Positions 17,410-26,953 of a stretch of 64,000 bases of DNA are shown here, in pieces; position 1 is the stretch's first letter, and each line of letters begins with the position of its first letter. The notes under the pieces were generated by a model that did no database searches, was not told where the DNA came from, and saw only the letters and a program-made list of their open reading frames with translations. Origin of the DNA: Streptomyces leeuwenhoekii (lineage in GTDB: Bacteria > Actinomycetota > Actinomycetes > Streptomycetales > Streptomycetaceae); NCBI RefSeq assembly GCF_001013905.1, contig NZ_LN831790.1, positions 5,904,001-5,968,000 of the forward strand. Reading direction: 5' to 3'. The translations under genes were made by a program, and so were the position numbers.

Positions 17410-19800
17410 TCAGCCCCGCTGCCGCGACGGCCTGCGCAGGGCCGGGCGTACGGCGGCGGCGCGCGCCCGGACACCGGCCCACCAGGCCGTCACCGCCCAG
17501 ACCAGCCGCACCGCCGAACGCGGGGCGAACCGCGCTCGCAGCCGCGCGCCCCGGTCGGCCGACGCCCGCAGACCGGCGGTCACCCGGCGCACATCGTCCG
17601 CCAGTCCCGCCGCCGGACGGGGCCGCGGGGCGTAGAGGACCTGCTCCACGGCGTCCGCCACCCGGTGCACCGCCGCCTCGGCCGGCGCGTCCAGACGCCC
17701 CAGGCGGGCGATCCGGGCCGCGGCCTGGCGCGGGGTCCGCGACTCGTCCGGGGTGATCCCGAAGTCCCACGCCGCGTCGGTCAGCTCCCGCCAGGCCGCC
17801 AGGGTGCGCGGTGCCGTATCGGCCTCGGTGCGGCCGTGCGCCCCCAGCCGCACTCTCCGTGCCCGCTGCCGCCACAGCAGCGGTGCCAGCGGGATCACCA
17901 GCACGGCGAGCGCGCCGAGGATCCACGCCGGCACCACGTACCACTTCCGGCCGTCGTCGTCCTCGGCCGGCGCCGCCTGCGTGGACCGGTCGGCGCACCC
18001 CTCCACCTTCTTCTGCTGCGCCGTGCAGCTCTCGCTCGACGACGGCGCGGCCGAGGGCGCCGCCGACGCCTCCCGGGACGGCCGCGCGACGTCCGGGAGC
18101 GTGGCACCGGGCACGTCCGGCACGGTGTACGACGGCATCGTGCCGCGGGTGGGGGTGGGTTCGAAGCGGGTCCAGCCCACACCCTCGAAGTACAGCTCGG
18201 GCCAGGCGTGCGCGTCGCGCAGCGTCACCGCCACCGAGCCGTCCGCCGTCGGAGAGCCCGGCGCGAAGCCGACCGCGACGCGCGCCGGGATCCCCAGGGA
18301 GCGGGCCATCGCCGCCATCGCGAAGGAGAAGTGGATGCAGAAGCCCTCTTTGTCCCGCAGGAAGCGGGCGATCGCCTGCGAACCGCTGCCGACCTGCACC
18401 CGGGTGTCGTACCGGAAGCCGCCGGTGAGCGCGAAGTACTCCTGGAGCCTGACCGCCCGCTCGTAGTCCCCGGCCGCCCCCGCGGTGATGGCGCGGGCGG
18501 TGCGGGAGACCACCGCCGGCAGCGAGTCGGGCAGCTCGGTGTACTCGCGCGCCAGCGCCGCAGGCGGCCTCGGGGCCCCGGCGAGCTGCTCCGCGGTCGG
18601 TTGCACGTCCAGGCTCTCGACCTCGTAGGTCAGGCCCCGTGTGTTCTGGCCGTGATCACCGACCAGGGTCATGCCGACGGGCTCGTAGCGCCAGTTGCCG
18701 CCCACCCGCACACCGCTCGGCGGATACGGCATCGGCAGCCAGTCCTGGGCGTACCATTCCGCCGCGGCGATCGTCGTCCGGACCCGCGCGCGCCGGATGT
18801 CGGGGCCGAGACCGGGCGGAGCGGGGAAGGTGCCGTCCGGCACCGCGGTGATCTGCCGTCTGGACGGCTTCCAGGTGCTGCCGTCGAAGTCGTCCAGGGA
18901 CACGATCCGCAGATACAGGCCGGACAGGTCGCCGGAGTCGGTCCGCACCGACAGCACCTGGCGGTCCTCGTCCACGTTGAGACTGTCCCGCAGGGAGACC
19001 AGCGGATTCACCGCGGAGATCGTGCCGCCGTTCCCGGAGCCGGAGCCGATGCCCGCACCGGTACCGCCGAGCAGGCCGCCGTCCATCGCGGGCAGGGCGA
19101 GGGGCACCACCAGGGCGATGCCCAGCACCACCGCGCCGATGCGCCGCCCGGTGCGGACCGGGGCGAGGGCACCGCCCGGCTCACCGCCCGGGGTGCGCGG
19201 CGCCCCGCCGAAGACCCGCCCCCACTGGGCGAGCCGCTCCCGCCCCTCGGTCAGCAGCAGCATCAGATAGCCGGCCGCCGCGAGCAGGAACCACAGCCAG
19301 TCGGCGCCGCCGTCGGACAGTCCCGCGGCCACCGAGTACAGCGCCAGCAGCGGCAACCCGGCCGGCGCCGCGGCGCGGAACGTCACCGCGAGCGTGTCCA
19401 CCAGCAGCCCGATCACCAGGACCCCGCCGACCAGCATCAGCCGGATGCCGTCGGACTCCAGCGGGGCGGGGATCGCGTACCGCGCGATGTCGTCGGCGCC
19501 CTGTCGCAGCAGGTCGCCGAAGTGGCCGAAGGCGCGCGGGCCGGGCACCAGCCAGGCCAGGGCCTGCTCGCGGGCGAAGGCCACCGTCAGCAGCACCAGC
19601 AGGACCACGCCCTGGACGGCCACGGTCAGCGGCCGGGCCAGCGGCACCCGCCGGCACGCCGCGCCCGTCCCGGACTGGATCGCCAGCAGCCCGGCGGCCT
19701 GGAGGATCCAGGTGGAGGGGTCGACCAGCGGCAGCAGCGCGCAGGCCGCCAGCAGCGTGGCCGCCCACGCGGACAGTGCCAGTCGTCCCTGCCCGCTCAT
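17410..19800 (-). CDS. TgpA-type transglutaminase-like membrane protein (DUF3488/TGc/DUF4129)
   Basis: A 796-residue protein. Roughly six N-terminal helices (residues 1-225) are followed by an extracytoplasmic transglutaminase-like domain. Its catalytic elements are Cys488 (KEGFCIHFSFAMAAMARSLGIPARV) and His531 (RDAHAWPELYF). A Ser/Ala-rich linker, one more helix and a cytoplasmic DUF4129-like tail (GITPDESRTPRQAAARIARL) complete it. Such proteins occur with MoxR and DUF58 partners across bacteria; the TgpA of Pseudomonas is essential, but the substrate is unknown. The ATG overlaps the DUF58 stop by 4 nt. The in-frame extension running to 20967 is an artefact that reads through the DUF58 gene. 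Confidence 0.92.
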   Translation of the reverse strand: MSGQGRLALSAWAATLLAACALLPLVDPSTWILQAAGLLAIQSGTGAACRRVPLARPLTVAVQGVVLLVLLTVAFAREQALAWLVPGPRAFGHFGDLLRQGADDIARYAIPAPLESDGIRLMLVGGVLVIGLLVDTLAVTFRAAAPAGLPLLALYSVAAGLSDGGADWLWFLLAAAGYLMLLLTEGRERLAQWGRVFGGAPRTPGGEPGGALAPVRTGRRIGAVVLGIALVVPLALPAMDGGLLGGTGAGIGSGSGNGGTISAVNPLVSLRDSLNVDEDRQVLSVRTDSGDLSGLYLRIVSLDDFDGSTWKPSRRQITAVPDGTFPAPPGLGPDIRRARVRTTIAAAEWYAQDWLPMPYPPSGVRVGGNWRYEPVGMTLVGDHGQNTRGLTYEVESLDVQPTAEQLAGAPRPPAALAREYTELPDSLPAVVSRTARAITAGAAGDYERAVRLQEYFALTGGFRYDTRVQVGSGSQAIARFLRDKEGFCIHFSFAMAAMARSLGIPARVAVGFAPGSPTADGSVAVTLRDAHAWPELYFEGVGWTRFEPTPTRGTMPSYTVPDVPGATLPDVARPSREASAAPSAAPSSSESCTAQQKKVEGCADRSTQAAPAEDDDGRKWYVVPAWILGALAVLVIPLAPLLWRQRARRVRLGAHGRTEADTAPRTLAAWRELTDAAWDFGITPDESRTPRQAAARIARLGRLDAPAEAAVHRVADAVEQVLYAPRPRPAAGLADDVRRVTAGLRASADRGARLRARFAPRSAVRLVWAVTAWWAGVRARAAAVRPALRRPSRQRG

Positions 19801-21155
19801 CGCGCGCCCTCCCCGCCGCTCGCCGCGCCGACGCCCGTGCGCTCCCGGTCCGCCCGGCGCCACAGCTCCTCCAGGGAAGCACCCCGCTCCACCGCGAGCG
19901 CCGTCCAGCCGGCCTCGCGCAGCGCTCGCAGGACCGGCCCGCCCGCGCCCGGCGGGCCGGACGCGGGCGCCGCGTCCCGCAACCAGGCCGCGCCGTCCAG
20001 CACGAACGCGATCGCGCCGCCGCTGCGCCGGCGCATCCGGGCGGCCACCGCGGCCTGCTCCTCGTCGAGATCGCCGAAGAACGCCACGAGCAGCCCCTCG
20101 CCGCCGCCGCGCAGCACGTCGTAGGCCGGGGACAGCCCGGTGCCGTCGGAGTGGCCGATCACCGCGAGGGTGTCCATCATCAGCCCGGCCGCGTCCGCCG
20201 ACTGCTGGCTCGCCCCGGCGAATCCGTCGGCGCCCTCGCCGGGCACCACGCTGCCGGTGTCCGTCAGCAGCCGCACCGAGAAGCCCCGCTCCAGCATGTG
20301 CACGAGGACGGAGGCGGCGCCCGTCACCGCCCACTCGAAGGCCGAGTCCGGGCCCGCGCCCTCGTAGGCGCCGCCCCGGGTGTCGAGCAGCACCGTGCAG
20401 CGGGCGCGCTGCGGCTGCTCCTCCCGGCGCACCATGAGCTCGCCGTGGCGGGCGGTGGAGCGCCAGTGCACGCGCCGCAGGTCGTCGCCGTAGCGGTACC
20501 CGCGCGGGATCACGTCGTCCTCGCCCGCCAGCGCCAGGGAACGCTGCCGTCCCTCGCCGTACCCCTTGGCCTCGCCACCCATGCGGACCGGCGGCAGCGG
20601 CTCCACGCGCGGCGTCACGACGAGGGTGTCGTACGCCGAGAAGGACCGGGTCAGCTCGCACATGCCGAACGGGTCGGACAGACGGAGCTGGAGCGGGCCG
20701 AGCGGGTAGCGGCCGCGCAGATCGGAGCGGACCCGGTAGGACACCTCGCGCCGGCCGCCCGCCTCGACCCGGTCCAGGACGAACCGGGGGCGCGGGCCGA
20801 GCACGTAGGGCACCCGGTCCTGGAGCATGAGCAGGCCGGTGGGCAGCCGTGAGACGTTCTCGACGCGCAGATGGACCCGGGCCTCCCCGGTGGCGGGGAC
20901 CCGCGCGGGGGAGAGCCGGCGGCTGCCCGCCACCCGGTAGCGGGTGCGGTACAGCACGGTCGCGCACACCAGGGGCAGCGCCGCCAGCAGCAGGCCGACG
21001 CGGAGCAGGTCGCTCTGGCCGAGGACATAGGCGCAGACGGCGGCGGCGACACCGGCCGCGAGGAAGGAGCGTCCGCGGGTGGTCAGGCCGGCCAGGGCGG
21101 TGCGGACGCCGCCCCGGTCCTCCTCCGCCCGACCCGTCCCCCCGGTGGTCATCAC
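19797..21155 (-). CDS. DUF58 domain protein
   Basis: A 452-residue protein with two N-terminal membrane helices (about residues 30-70). The DUF58 core carries its hallmark (IPRGYRYGDDLRRVHWRSTARHGELMVRR), and a vWA-like C-terminal region includes LLDTRGG. In MoxR-DUF58 pairs the vWA-like part is thought to be the client or adaptor of the MoxR ATPase, possibly acting on wall or envelope assembly. It overlaps moxR upstream and tgpA downstream by 4 nt each, so the operon is tightly coupled. GTG at 21155 is followed at once by ATG at 21152; either could initiate. Confidence 0.92.
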   Translation of the reverse strand: MMTTGGTGRAEEDRGGVRTALAGLTTRGRSFLAAGVAAAVCAYVLGQSDLLRVGLLLAALPLVCATVLYRTRYRVAGSRRLSPARVPATGEARVHLRVENVSRLPTGLLMLQDRVPYVLGPRPRFVLDRVEAGGRREVSYRVRSDLRGRYPLGPLQLRLSDPFGMCELTRSFSAYDTLVVTPRVEPLPPVRMGGEAKGYGEGRQRSLALAGEDDVIPRGYRYGDDLRRVHWRSTARHGELMVRREEQPQRARCTVLLDTRGGAYEGAGPDSAFEWAVTGAASVLVHMLERGFSVRLLTDTGSVVPGEGADGFAGASQQSADAAGLMMDTLAVIGHSDGTGLSPAYDVLRGGGEGLLVAFFGDLDEEQAAVAARMRRRSGGAIAFVLDGAAWLRDAAPASGPPGAGGPVLRALREAGWTALAVERGASLEELWRRADRERTGVGAASGGEGAR

Positions 21156-22225
21156 GCCCTCCGCGGCGGTTGCCGGCCGTATGCCGGGGTGCCGTGGTCC
21201 AGGCCCTGGCCGCCCGTCCGTCCGGGCGCCGCGGGCACCGGGGTCCGCTGGAGGATCTCCTGCACGACCTGCTCGGCGGTGCGGCGATCGAGCTGGGCCT
21301 GGGCGGTGGGCAGCAGGCGGTGGGCCAGGACGGCGACGGCGAGGGCCTGCACGTCGTCCGGCAGCGCGTACTCCCGGCCGCCCAGGGCGGCGGACGCCTT
21401 CGCCGCGCGCAGCAGATGCAGGGTGGCGCGCGGGGAGGCGCCGAGTCTGAGGTCGGGATGGGTGCGCGTGGCGGCGACCAGGTCCACGGCGTACCGGCGG
21501 ACCGGCTCGGCGACGTGGACGCCGCGGACCGCCTCGATCAGCTTCACGATCTCGTGCGCGTGCGCCACCGGCTGGAGGTCGTCCAGCGGGCTGGCCCCGC
21601 CGTGCACGTCGAGCATCCGCAGCTCGGCCTCCGGACCGGGATAGCCGATGGAGACACGGGCCATGAAGCGGTCGCGCTGGGCCTCGGGGAGCGGATAGGT
21701 GCCCTCCATCTCGACCGGGTTCTGCGTCGCCACCACCATGAAGGGGCTGGGCAGCTCGTAGCTCTTGCCGTCGATGGTGACCTGCCGCTCCTCCATCGAC
21801 TCCAGCAGCGCGGACTGGGTCTTGGGCGAGGCGCGGTTGATCTCGTCGCCGATCACCACCTGCGCGAAGATCGCGCCCGGCTTGAACTCGAAGTCCCGGC
21901 GCTGCTGGTCCCAGATGGAGACGCCGGTGATGTCCGACGGCAGCAGGTCGGGCGTGAACTGGATGCGCCGCACCGAGCAGTCGATCGACCGGGCCAGCGC
22001 CTTGGCGAGCATGGTCTTGCCGACGCCGGGGACGTCCTCGATCAGCAGATGGCCCTCGGCGAGCAGCACGGTCAGCGAGAGCCGTACGACCTCGGGCTTG
22101 CCCTCGATCACACCCTCCACCGAAGCGCGCACGCGCTCGACCACGGCGGTCAGGTCGTCTCCCACCCGTCCGTACGCCCGGTCGGGGACGCCCCCATGGT
22201 TCGCACGATCCTCATAGGTCGTCAC
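21152..22225 (-). CDS. MoxR-family AAA+ ATPase
   Basis: A 357-residue AAA+ protein with Walker A (EDVPGVGKTMLAKALA), Walker B (VVIGDEINRASPKTQSALLE), sensor-1 region (FMVVATQNPVEMEGTYPLPEAQRDRF) and an arginine-finger region. MoxR ATPases act as chaperones for vWA-containing partners; here the partner should be the DUF58 protein. GTG at 22225 is chosen because GAGGAGGG lies 4 nt upstream; the longer in-frame extension is Arg/Gly-rich and not family-like. The C-terminal 30 residues (APGRTGGQGLDHGTPAYGRQ) appear disordered. Confidence 0.94.
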   Translation of the reverse strand: MTTYEDRANHGGVPDRAYGRVGDDLTAVVERVRASVEGVIEGKPEVVRLSLTVLLAEGHLLIEDVPGVGKTMLAKALARSIDCSVRRIQFTPDLLPSDITGVSIWDQQRRDFEFKPGAIFAQVVIGDEINRASPKTQSALLESMEERQVTIDGKSYELPSPFMVVATQNPVEMEGTYPLPEAQRDRFMARVSIGYPGPEAELRMLDVHGGASPLDDLQPVAHAHEIVKLIEAVRGVHVAEPVRRYAVDLVAATRTHPDLRLGASPRATLHLLRAAKASAALGGREYALPDDVQALAVAVLAHRLLPTAQAQLDRRTAEQVVQEILQRTPVPAAPGRTGGQGLDHGTPAYGRQPPRRA

Positions 22226-22484
22226 CCGGCCCTCCTCGGCCCTTCCCGCGCTCGTCAAGGAGCAGGGGATACCCCAGCTTTCCGGACCGGTGCGCGACGC
22301 TGCGGACCGGCCCGCCCCGAAACACCGGCACCGCGCGGGAACGGTTCCACGCGACGCCGCTCCCCGCATTCTTGCTGCCGTTACCGATTCGTGTCACTCG
22401 CCTGTGGACAACTGGCCGCGATATGTCGGGCCTTACGGACTTTCGCGGCGCTCGTGACGCGGGGTGTTCGGGGCGGGCGGACGG

Positions 22485-23030
22485 TCAGGCGGGGTCGACC
22501 TCCCGCAGCAGGCCCGTCTTCACGTCGTAGACGAAGCCGCGCACGTCGTCGGTGTGCGGCACGAACGGCGAGGTGCGCACCCGCTCCAGGGACTGCCGCA
22601 CGTCCTGCTCGACGTCCGTGAAGCATCCCACCTCCCAGGAGGGGCGCTCACCGACCTCGTTCTCCAGCTCGGTGCGGAAGTCCTCGGTCAGGGTCTCCAT
22701 GCCGCAGCCCGTGTGGTGGACGAGGACCACGCTGCGGGTGCCCAGCTTGCGCTGGCTGATGGTCAGGGACCGGATCACGTCGTCGGTGACGACACCGCCG
22801 GCGTTGCGGATGACATGGCAGTCGCCGTTGGTGAGACCGAGCGCGGCCGACACGTCCAGACGCGCGTCCATGCACGCCACGACGGCGGTCCGCAGGGCCG
22901 GCCGGGAGTCCAGGCCGGCGTCGGCGAAGGAGGCGGCGTACTGCGCGTTGGCCTCCACGAAACGGTCGGTGGCAGAGGCGCCGCTCATGGCGGCCCCGGA
23001 CCCGGCGGGAGCGGATGCAGAGTTCGTCAT
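22485..23030 (-). CDS. Beta-class carbonic anhydrase
   Basis: A 181-residue zinc enzyme interconverting CO2 and bicarbonate. It has the C-x-D-x-R motif (C53-M-D55-A-R57) and H-x-x-C (H106-T-G-C109), which supply the zinc ligands and the Asp-Arg dyad. HVIRNAGGVVTDD is also family-typical. Translation from ATG at 23030 is preferred: a TACGGT -10-like box lies 7 nt upstream and no ribosome site is visible, suggesting a leaderless transcript; ATG at 23036 is the alternative. It lies between moxR and the dcw cluster, divergent from rsmH. Confidence 0.93.
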   Translation of the reverse strand: MTNSASAPAGSGAAMSGASATDRFVEANAQYAASFADAGLDSRPALRTAVVACMDARLDVSAALGLTNGDCHVIRNAGGVVTDDVIRSLTISQRKLGTRSVVLVHHTGCGMETLTEDFRTELENEVGERPSWEVGCFTDVEQDVRQSLERVRTSPFVPHTDDVRGFVYDVKTGLLREVDPA

Positions 23031-23495
23031 ACCCATGACCGTACTGGTCAGGTGCCCTGCGGGTGCGCGGAGGGGGGACAAACGGAGGACGAGCGGCGAC
23101 GCGGGGCCTTGAGAGCGGACGAAGGGCGGCGGCCGTCAGCCGGACGTACGGCCCGTTCCTCCCCAGGAGTGGCGGGGATTCACCCGTGCGAGTGGTGTTC
23201 CGGGTCGTGTCACAGCCCGCCCGCGGCTTCGGCGACGCGCAGGCCGGTTGATTGACCAGGCGACACGGTGGACTAAAGTGGCGCGAAGCGGGAGGCGCGG
23301 CTCTCCCCGCTGGACTGAATTCCACGGAGACCCCGGCGCCGCTGCCGGACCTCCCCGCGTGCGCGGCGCGTACGTACGGCTCGGCCTCCTTCCGCTCCCG
23401 GTCGGCTGACGCTTCCGGCGCCGGCGGCCGTCTCCACCGCACGAGCGGGCGGGGACCCGGCGGTGCGTACCGCTCGCCGGATCTGAGAGGCCCCC
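23031..23495. other. Intergenic region upstream of the dcw cluster; no mraZ
   Basis: The 465 nt between carbonic anhydrase and rsmH contain no mraZ-like or other credible gene. The region carries the predicted dcw promoter at 23252-23279 and about 210 nt of untranslated leader. Confidence 0.6.
23252..23279 (+). promoter_or_regulatory. Predicted promoter driving rsmH and the dcw operon
   Basis: TTGACC (23252-23257) and TAAAGT (23274-23279) are spaced by 16 nt, a good vegetative promoter match. A GACAC pentamer, the core WhiA-binding motif, lies inside the spacer at 23262-23266. Transcription would start near 23286, leaving a leader of about 210 nt. Confidence 0.65.
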
Positions 23496-24452
23496 TTGAG
23501 CCAGAGTCGACACGTCCCGGTGATGCTCCAGCGGTGCCTGGACCTGCTGGCGCCCGCCCTGACGGAGCCGGGGGCCGTGGTCGTCGACTGCACGCTGGGC
23601 CTCGGCGGACACAGCGAGGCACTGCTGCGGCGGTTCCCCGAGGCGCGGCTCGTCGCCCTGGACCGGGACACGGAGGCCCTGCGCCTGTCCGGCGAGCGGC
23701 TCGCGTCGTACGGGGAGCGCGCCACGCTCGTGCACGCCGTGTACGACGAGCTGCCCGACGTCCTCGACCGGCTCGGCATCCCGCGCGTCCAGGGCGTCCT
23801 GTTCGACCTGGGCGTCTCCTCCATGCAGCTCGACGAGGCCGACCGCGGCTTCGCCTACGCGCAGGACGCCCCGCTCGACATGCGCATGGACCAGACCAGC
23901 GGCATCAGCGCCGCCGAGGTCCTCAACACCTACCCCCCGGGCGAGCTGGTGCGGATCCTGCGGGCCTACGGCGAGGAGAAGCAGGCCAAGCGGATCGTCG
24001 CCGCGATCGTGCGCGAGCGCGAGAAGGAGCCCTTCTCCACCAGCGCCCGCCTGGTGGAGCTGATCCGCGACGCGCTGCCGCAGGCCGCCAAGCGCCATGG
24101 CGGCAACCCGGCCAAGCGCACCTTCCAGGCGCTGCGCATCGAGGTCAACGGCGAGCTGTCCGTCCTGGAGCGGGCGATCCCGGCCGCCGTGAAGGCGCTC
24201 GCCGTGGGCGGGCGGATCGCCGTGCTGTCGTACCACTCGCTGGAGGACCGGCTGGTCAAGCAGGTCTTCGCGGCCGGAGCCGCCAACACCGCGCCGCCCG
24301 GGCTGCCGGTCGTACCCGAGCGGTACGCACCCCGGCTCAAGCTGCTCACGCGCGGTGCCGAACTTCCCACCGAGGAGGAGATCGCCGAGAACCGGCGGGC
24401 GGCACCGGCCCGGCTGCGCGGGGCGCAGCGCATCAGGGAGGACGTCGAGTGA
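23496..24452 (+). CDS. rsmH: 16S rRNA m4C1402 methyltransferase RsmH (MraW)
   Basis: Methylates N4 of C1402 in 16S rRNA using SAM. The 318-residue protein has [13 protein letters not shown], the SAM site [35 protein letters not shown], the [16 protein letters not shown] motif and [11 protein letters not shown], all diagnostic. Translation seems to begin at TTG 23496, with [10 protein letters not shown] giving the family N-terminus; GAGAGG lies 7 nt before. It is the first gene of the dcw cluster. Without mraZ upstream it directly follows the promoter region. Confidence 0.96.
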   Translation: MSQSRHVPVMLQRCLDLLAPALTEPGAVVVDCTLGLGGHSEALLRRFPEARLVALDRDTEALRLSGERLASYGERATLVHAVYDELPDVLDRLGIPRVQGVLFDLGVSSMQLDEADRGFAYAQDAPLDMRMDQTSGISAAEVLNTYPPGELVRILRAYGEEKQAKRIVAAIVREREKEPFSTSARLVELIRDALPQAAKRHGGNPAKRTFQALRIEVNGELSVLERAIPAAVKALAVGGRIAVLSYHSLEDRLVKQVFAAGAANTAPPGLPVVPERYAPRLKLLTRGAELPTEEEIAENRRAAPARLRGAQRIREDVE

Positions 24453-24505
24453 GGCAGGGCGAGGCCGGGCCGCGGGCGCGGCCCGGGGGCCGAGGGGGAG
24501 AGCGA

Positions 24506-24961
24506 GTGAACAGGAAACCCGAACTGAAGGGGCGGGCCGCACGGCTGGCCCGGCTGCTCCCGCCGGGCGGCGGACAGGCGGCCCGCACGCCCTTCGTGCT
24601 GCTCGTCGTCCTCCTCCTGGGCGGCGGTCTCATCGGGCTGCTGGTGCTGAACTCCGCCCTGAGCGAGGGTTCCTTCCAGCTCGACGACCTGAAGGAGGAG
24701 ACCAAGAGCCTCACCGACGAGGAGCAGTCCCTGCAGCGGGACATCGACGCCTACTCCGCTCCCCAGTCCCTGCTGCGCCGCGCCCACGAGCTCGGCATGG
24801 TCCCCGGCGGCGACCCCGCCTTCCTCCAGCCGGACGGCACCGTGAAGGGCGTGCCCAGCCCCGCCCCCGCGGCGGCGCCCCCGCTCGTCCTCGCCCCCGA
24901 GGCGCTCACCGCGCGGGCACCGGCCGCCACGCCCACGCCCCCCACGACCCCCGGCAGGTGA
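24506..24961 (+). CDS. ftsL: Cell division protein FtsL-like
   Basis: A 151-residue bitopic membrane protein between rsmH and ftsI, the position of ftsL in Gram-positive dcw clusters. It has a short basic cytoplasmic segment, one strong helix (FVLLVVLLLGGGLIGLLVLN, about residues 31-50), a coiled-coil stretch (LDDLKEETKSLTDEEQSLQRDIDAYSAPQ given here in part: DDLKEETKSLTDEEQSL) and a Pro/Ala-rich tail. FtsL bridges FtsQ-DivIC to the FtsW-FtsI synthase. GTG at 24506 has GGGGGAG ahead of it; GTG at 24449, overlapping the rsmH stop and also with a good ribosome site, is an alternative adding 19 residues. Confidence 0.87.
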   Translation: MNRKPELKGRAARLARLLPPGGGQAARTPFVLLVVLLLGGGLIGLLVLNSALSEGSFQLDDLKEETKSLTDEEQSLQRDIDAYSAPQSLLRRAHELGMVPGGDPAFLQPDGTVKGVPSPAPAAAPPLVLAPEALTARAPAATPTPPTTPGR

Positions 24962-26925
24962 CGGAAGTGTCCGACAGGCAAGCGCCGCACCGCCGCGTGC
25001 CCGGACCGGCCCGCCCGGTGCGCCCCGGCGCCCAGCGACGCCCCGGTCCCGGCGCCCGCCCGGCCCGCCGGCCGGTCACGCCCCGCAAGGCCGCCCCGCC
25101 CGCCCTGAGGCTGGGCAGCCCGCGCCCCCGGCTGCGCATGATCGGGCTGGCCCTGACCCTCGTCCTGATCGCCTTCGTGGTGCGGCTGCTCCAGGTGCAG
25201 GCCGTCGACGCGAGCACGTACGCGGCCAAGGCCGAGCAGAACCGGTACGTCGTCCACACCCTGCCCGCCGAGCGCGGCGGCATCACCGACCGCAACGGCG
25301 TGGCCCTCGCCTCCACCGTGGACTCCTACGACATCACCGCCGACCCCACGATGTTCACGCGCGAGCAACTGAAGGTCGGCGACGGGCCGGAGCAGGCGGC
25401 GGCCCTCCTCGCCCCGATCCTCGGGGAGGACCAGGAGGCACTGGCCGCCAAGCTCCGCCCGAAGAACAAGGATCTGCGCTACGTCCGGCTCGCCCGCGGC
25501 AAGACCCCCGAGGTCTGGAACCAGATCAAGGACCTGAAGACCGCGCTCGGCAAGAAGGCCGACCAGGACGACTCCGCCGTCAACGTCCTCGCCGGCGTCT
25601 TCGCCGACCCCAGCAGCAAGCGCGTCTACCCCAACGGCAGCCTCGCCGCCGGCATCCTCGGCTGGGTCAACTCCGAGGGGGAGGGCAGCGGCGGCCTGGA
25701 GCGGAAGCTGGACAGGACGCTGGCCGGCGAGGACGGTGAGATCCGCTACGCCCAGTCCGGCGGCCGTCAGGTGCCCACGATCGGCGCCAACGAGAAGCCC
25801 GCCGTGCCCGGCAGCGACGTGGAGCTCACCATCGACCGCGACATCCAGTGGGCCGCCCAGCACGCCATCACCGAGCAGGTGAAGGAGTCCAAGGCGGACG
25901 GCGGGTACGTCATCGTCCAGGACACCCGCACCGGCGAGATCCTCGCCATGGCCAACTCACCCGGCTTCGACCCGAACAACCTCTCGGACGCCGACCCGGC
26001 CGCGCTCGGCAACGCGGCCCTCCAGGACGCCTACGAACCCGGCTCCACCGCCAAGGTGATGTCGATGGCGGCCGTACTGGAGGAGAACGCGGCCACGCCG
26101 GCGACCCACGTCGTCGTGCCCAACCGGCTGCACCGCGGCGACCGGCTCTTCAAGGACGACGTCGACCACCCGACCTGGCACCTCACGCTCAACGGCGTCC
26201 TCGCCAAGTCGAGCAACATCGGCACCATCCTGGCCACCGGGCAGCTCGGCAAGACCCAGCGGGAGGCCAACCAGGTCCTCTACTCCTACCTGCGCAAATT
26301 CGGCCTCGGTGATTACAGCGGGCTCGGCTTCCCCGGCGAGACCAAGGGCATCCTCGCCCCGCCCGGCCAGTGGTCGACCTCGCAGCAGTACACGATTCCT
26401 TTCGGCCAGGGCGTGTCCGTCAACGCCATGCAGGCGGCCTCCGTCTACTCGACCATCGCCAACGGCGGCGTCCGCGTCGCCCCCACGCTCGTGCGCGGCA
26501 CCAAGGGCCCCGACGGGCGCTTCACCCCCGCCCCCGAGCCCGAGAAGACACGGGTGGTCAGCGAGAAGACGGCGAAGACCCTCTCCCGCATGCTGGAGTC
26601 CGTGGTCGACGACGAGGAGGGCACCGGCACCAAGGCGCGCATCCCCGGCTACCGGGTGGCGGGCAAGACCGGCACCGCCAACCGCGTGGATCCGGCCACC
26701 GGCAAGTACCGCGGCTACACCTCGTCCTTCGCCGGGTTCGCGCCCGCCGACAAGCCCCGGGTCACCGTCTACTGCGCCATCCAGAACGCCACCGAGGGCA
26801 GCTACTTCGGTGGCCAGATCTGCGGCCCCATCTTCAAGCAGGTGATGGAGTTCGCCCTCAAGACCCTCCAGGTCCCGCCCACCGGCGCCCCGCCCGCGAA
26901 CCTCCCGGTCACCTTCAAACCCTGA
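24958..26925 (+). CDS. ftsI: Septal peptidoglycan transpeptidase FtsI (PBP3)
   Basis: A class B penicillin-binding protein that cross-links septal wall with FtsW. Of 655 residues, a Pro/Arg-rich cytoplasmic segment precedes one membrane helix (RMIGLALTLVLIAFVVRLL), then a dimerisation domain (ERGGITDRNGVALA). The transpeptidase domain has the active-site S363-T-A-K, S418-S-N and K570-T-G-T motifs. GTG at 24958 overlaps the ftsL stop; GTG at 24967 is an alternative. In Streptomyces FtsI is needed for sporulation septa rather than for vegetative growth. Confidence 0.96.
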   Translation: MTEVSDRQAPHRRVPGPARPVRPGAQRRPGPGARPARRPVTPRKAAPPALRLGSPRPRLRMIGLALTLVLIAFVVRLLQVQAVDASTYAAKAEQNRYVVHTLPAERGGITDRNGVALASTVDSYDITADPTMFTREQLKVGDGPEQAAALLAPILGEDQEALAAKLRPKNKDLRYVRLARGKTPEVWNQIKDLKTALGKKADQDDSAVNVLAGVFADPSSKRVYPNGSLAAGILGWVNSEGEGSGGLERKLDRTLAGEDGEIRYAQSGGRQVPTIGANEKPAVPGSDVELTIDRDIQWAAQHAITEQVKESKADGGYVIVQDTRTGEILAMANSPGFDPNNLSDADPAALGNAALQDAYEPGSTAKVMSMAAVLEENAATPATHVVVPNRLHRGDRLFKDDVDHPTWHLTLNGVLAKSSNIGTILATGQLGKTQREANQVLYSYLRKFGLGDYSGLGFPGETKGILAPPGQWSTSQQYTIPFGQGVSVNAMQAASVYSTIANGGVRVAPTLVRGTKGPDGRFTPAPEPEKTRVVSEKTAKTLSRMLESVVDDEEGTGTKARIPGYRVAGKTGTANRVDPATGKYRGYTSSFAGFAPADKPRVTVYCAIQNATEGSYFGGQICGPIFKQVMEFALKTLQVPPTGAPPANLPVTFKP

Positions 26926-26953
26926 CCAGCACCGAGCCACCAGGAACCACCCC

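Noticed and set aside
17410..20967. A 1185-residue fusion of a new N-terminal domain to the transglutaminase-like protein
   Set aside because: The first 389 residues are read in the wrong frame of the DUF58 gene; the DUF58 hallmark and 4-nt overlap show two separate genes.
23031..23495. A short mraZ before rsmH
   Set aside because: No frame in this gap shows MraZ motifs or a reasonable start and length.
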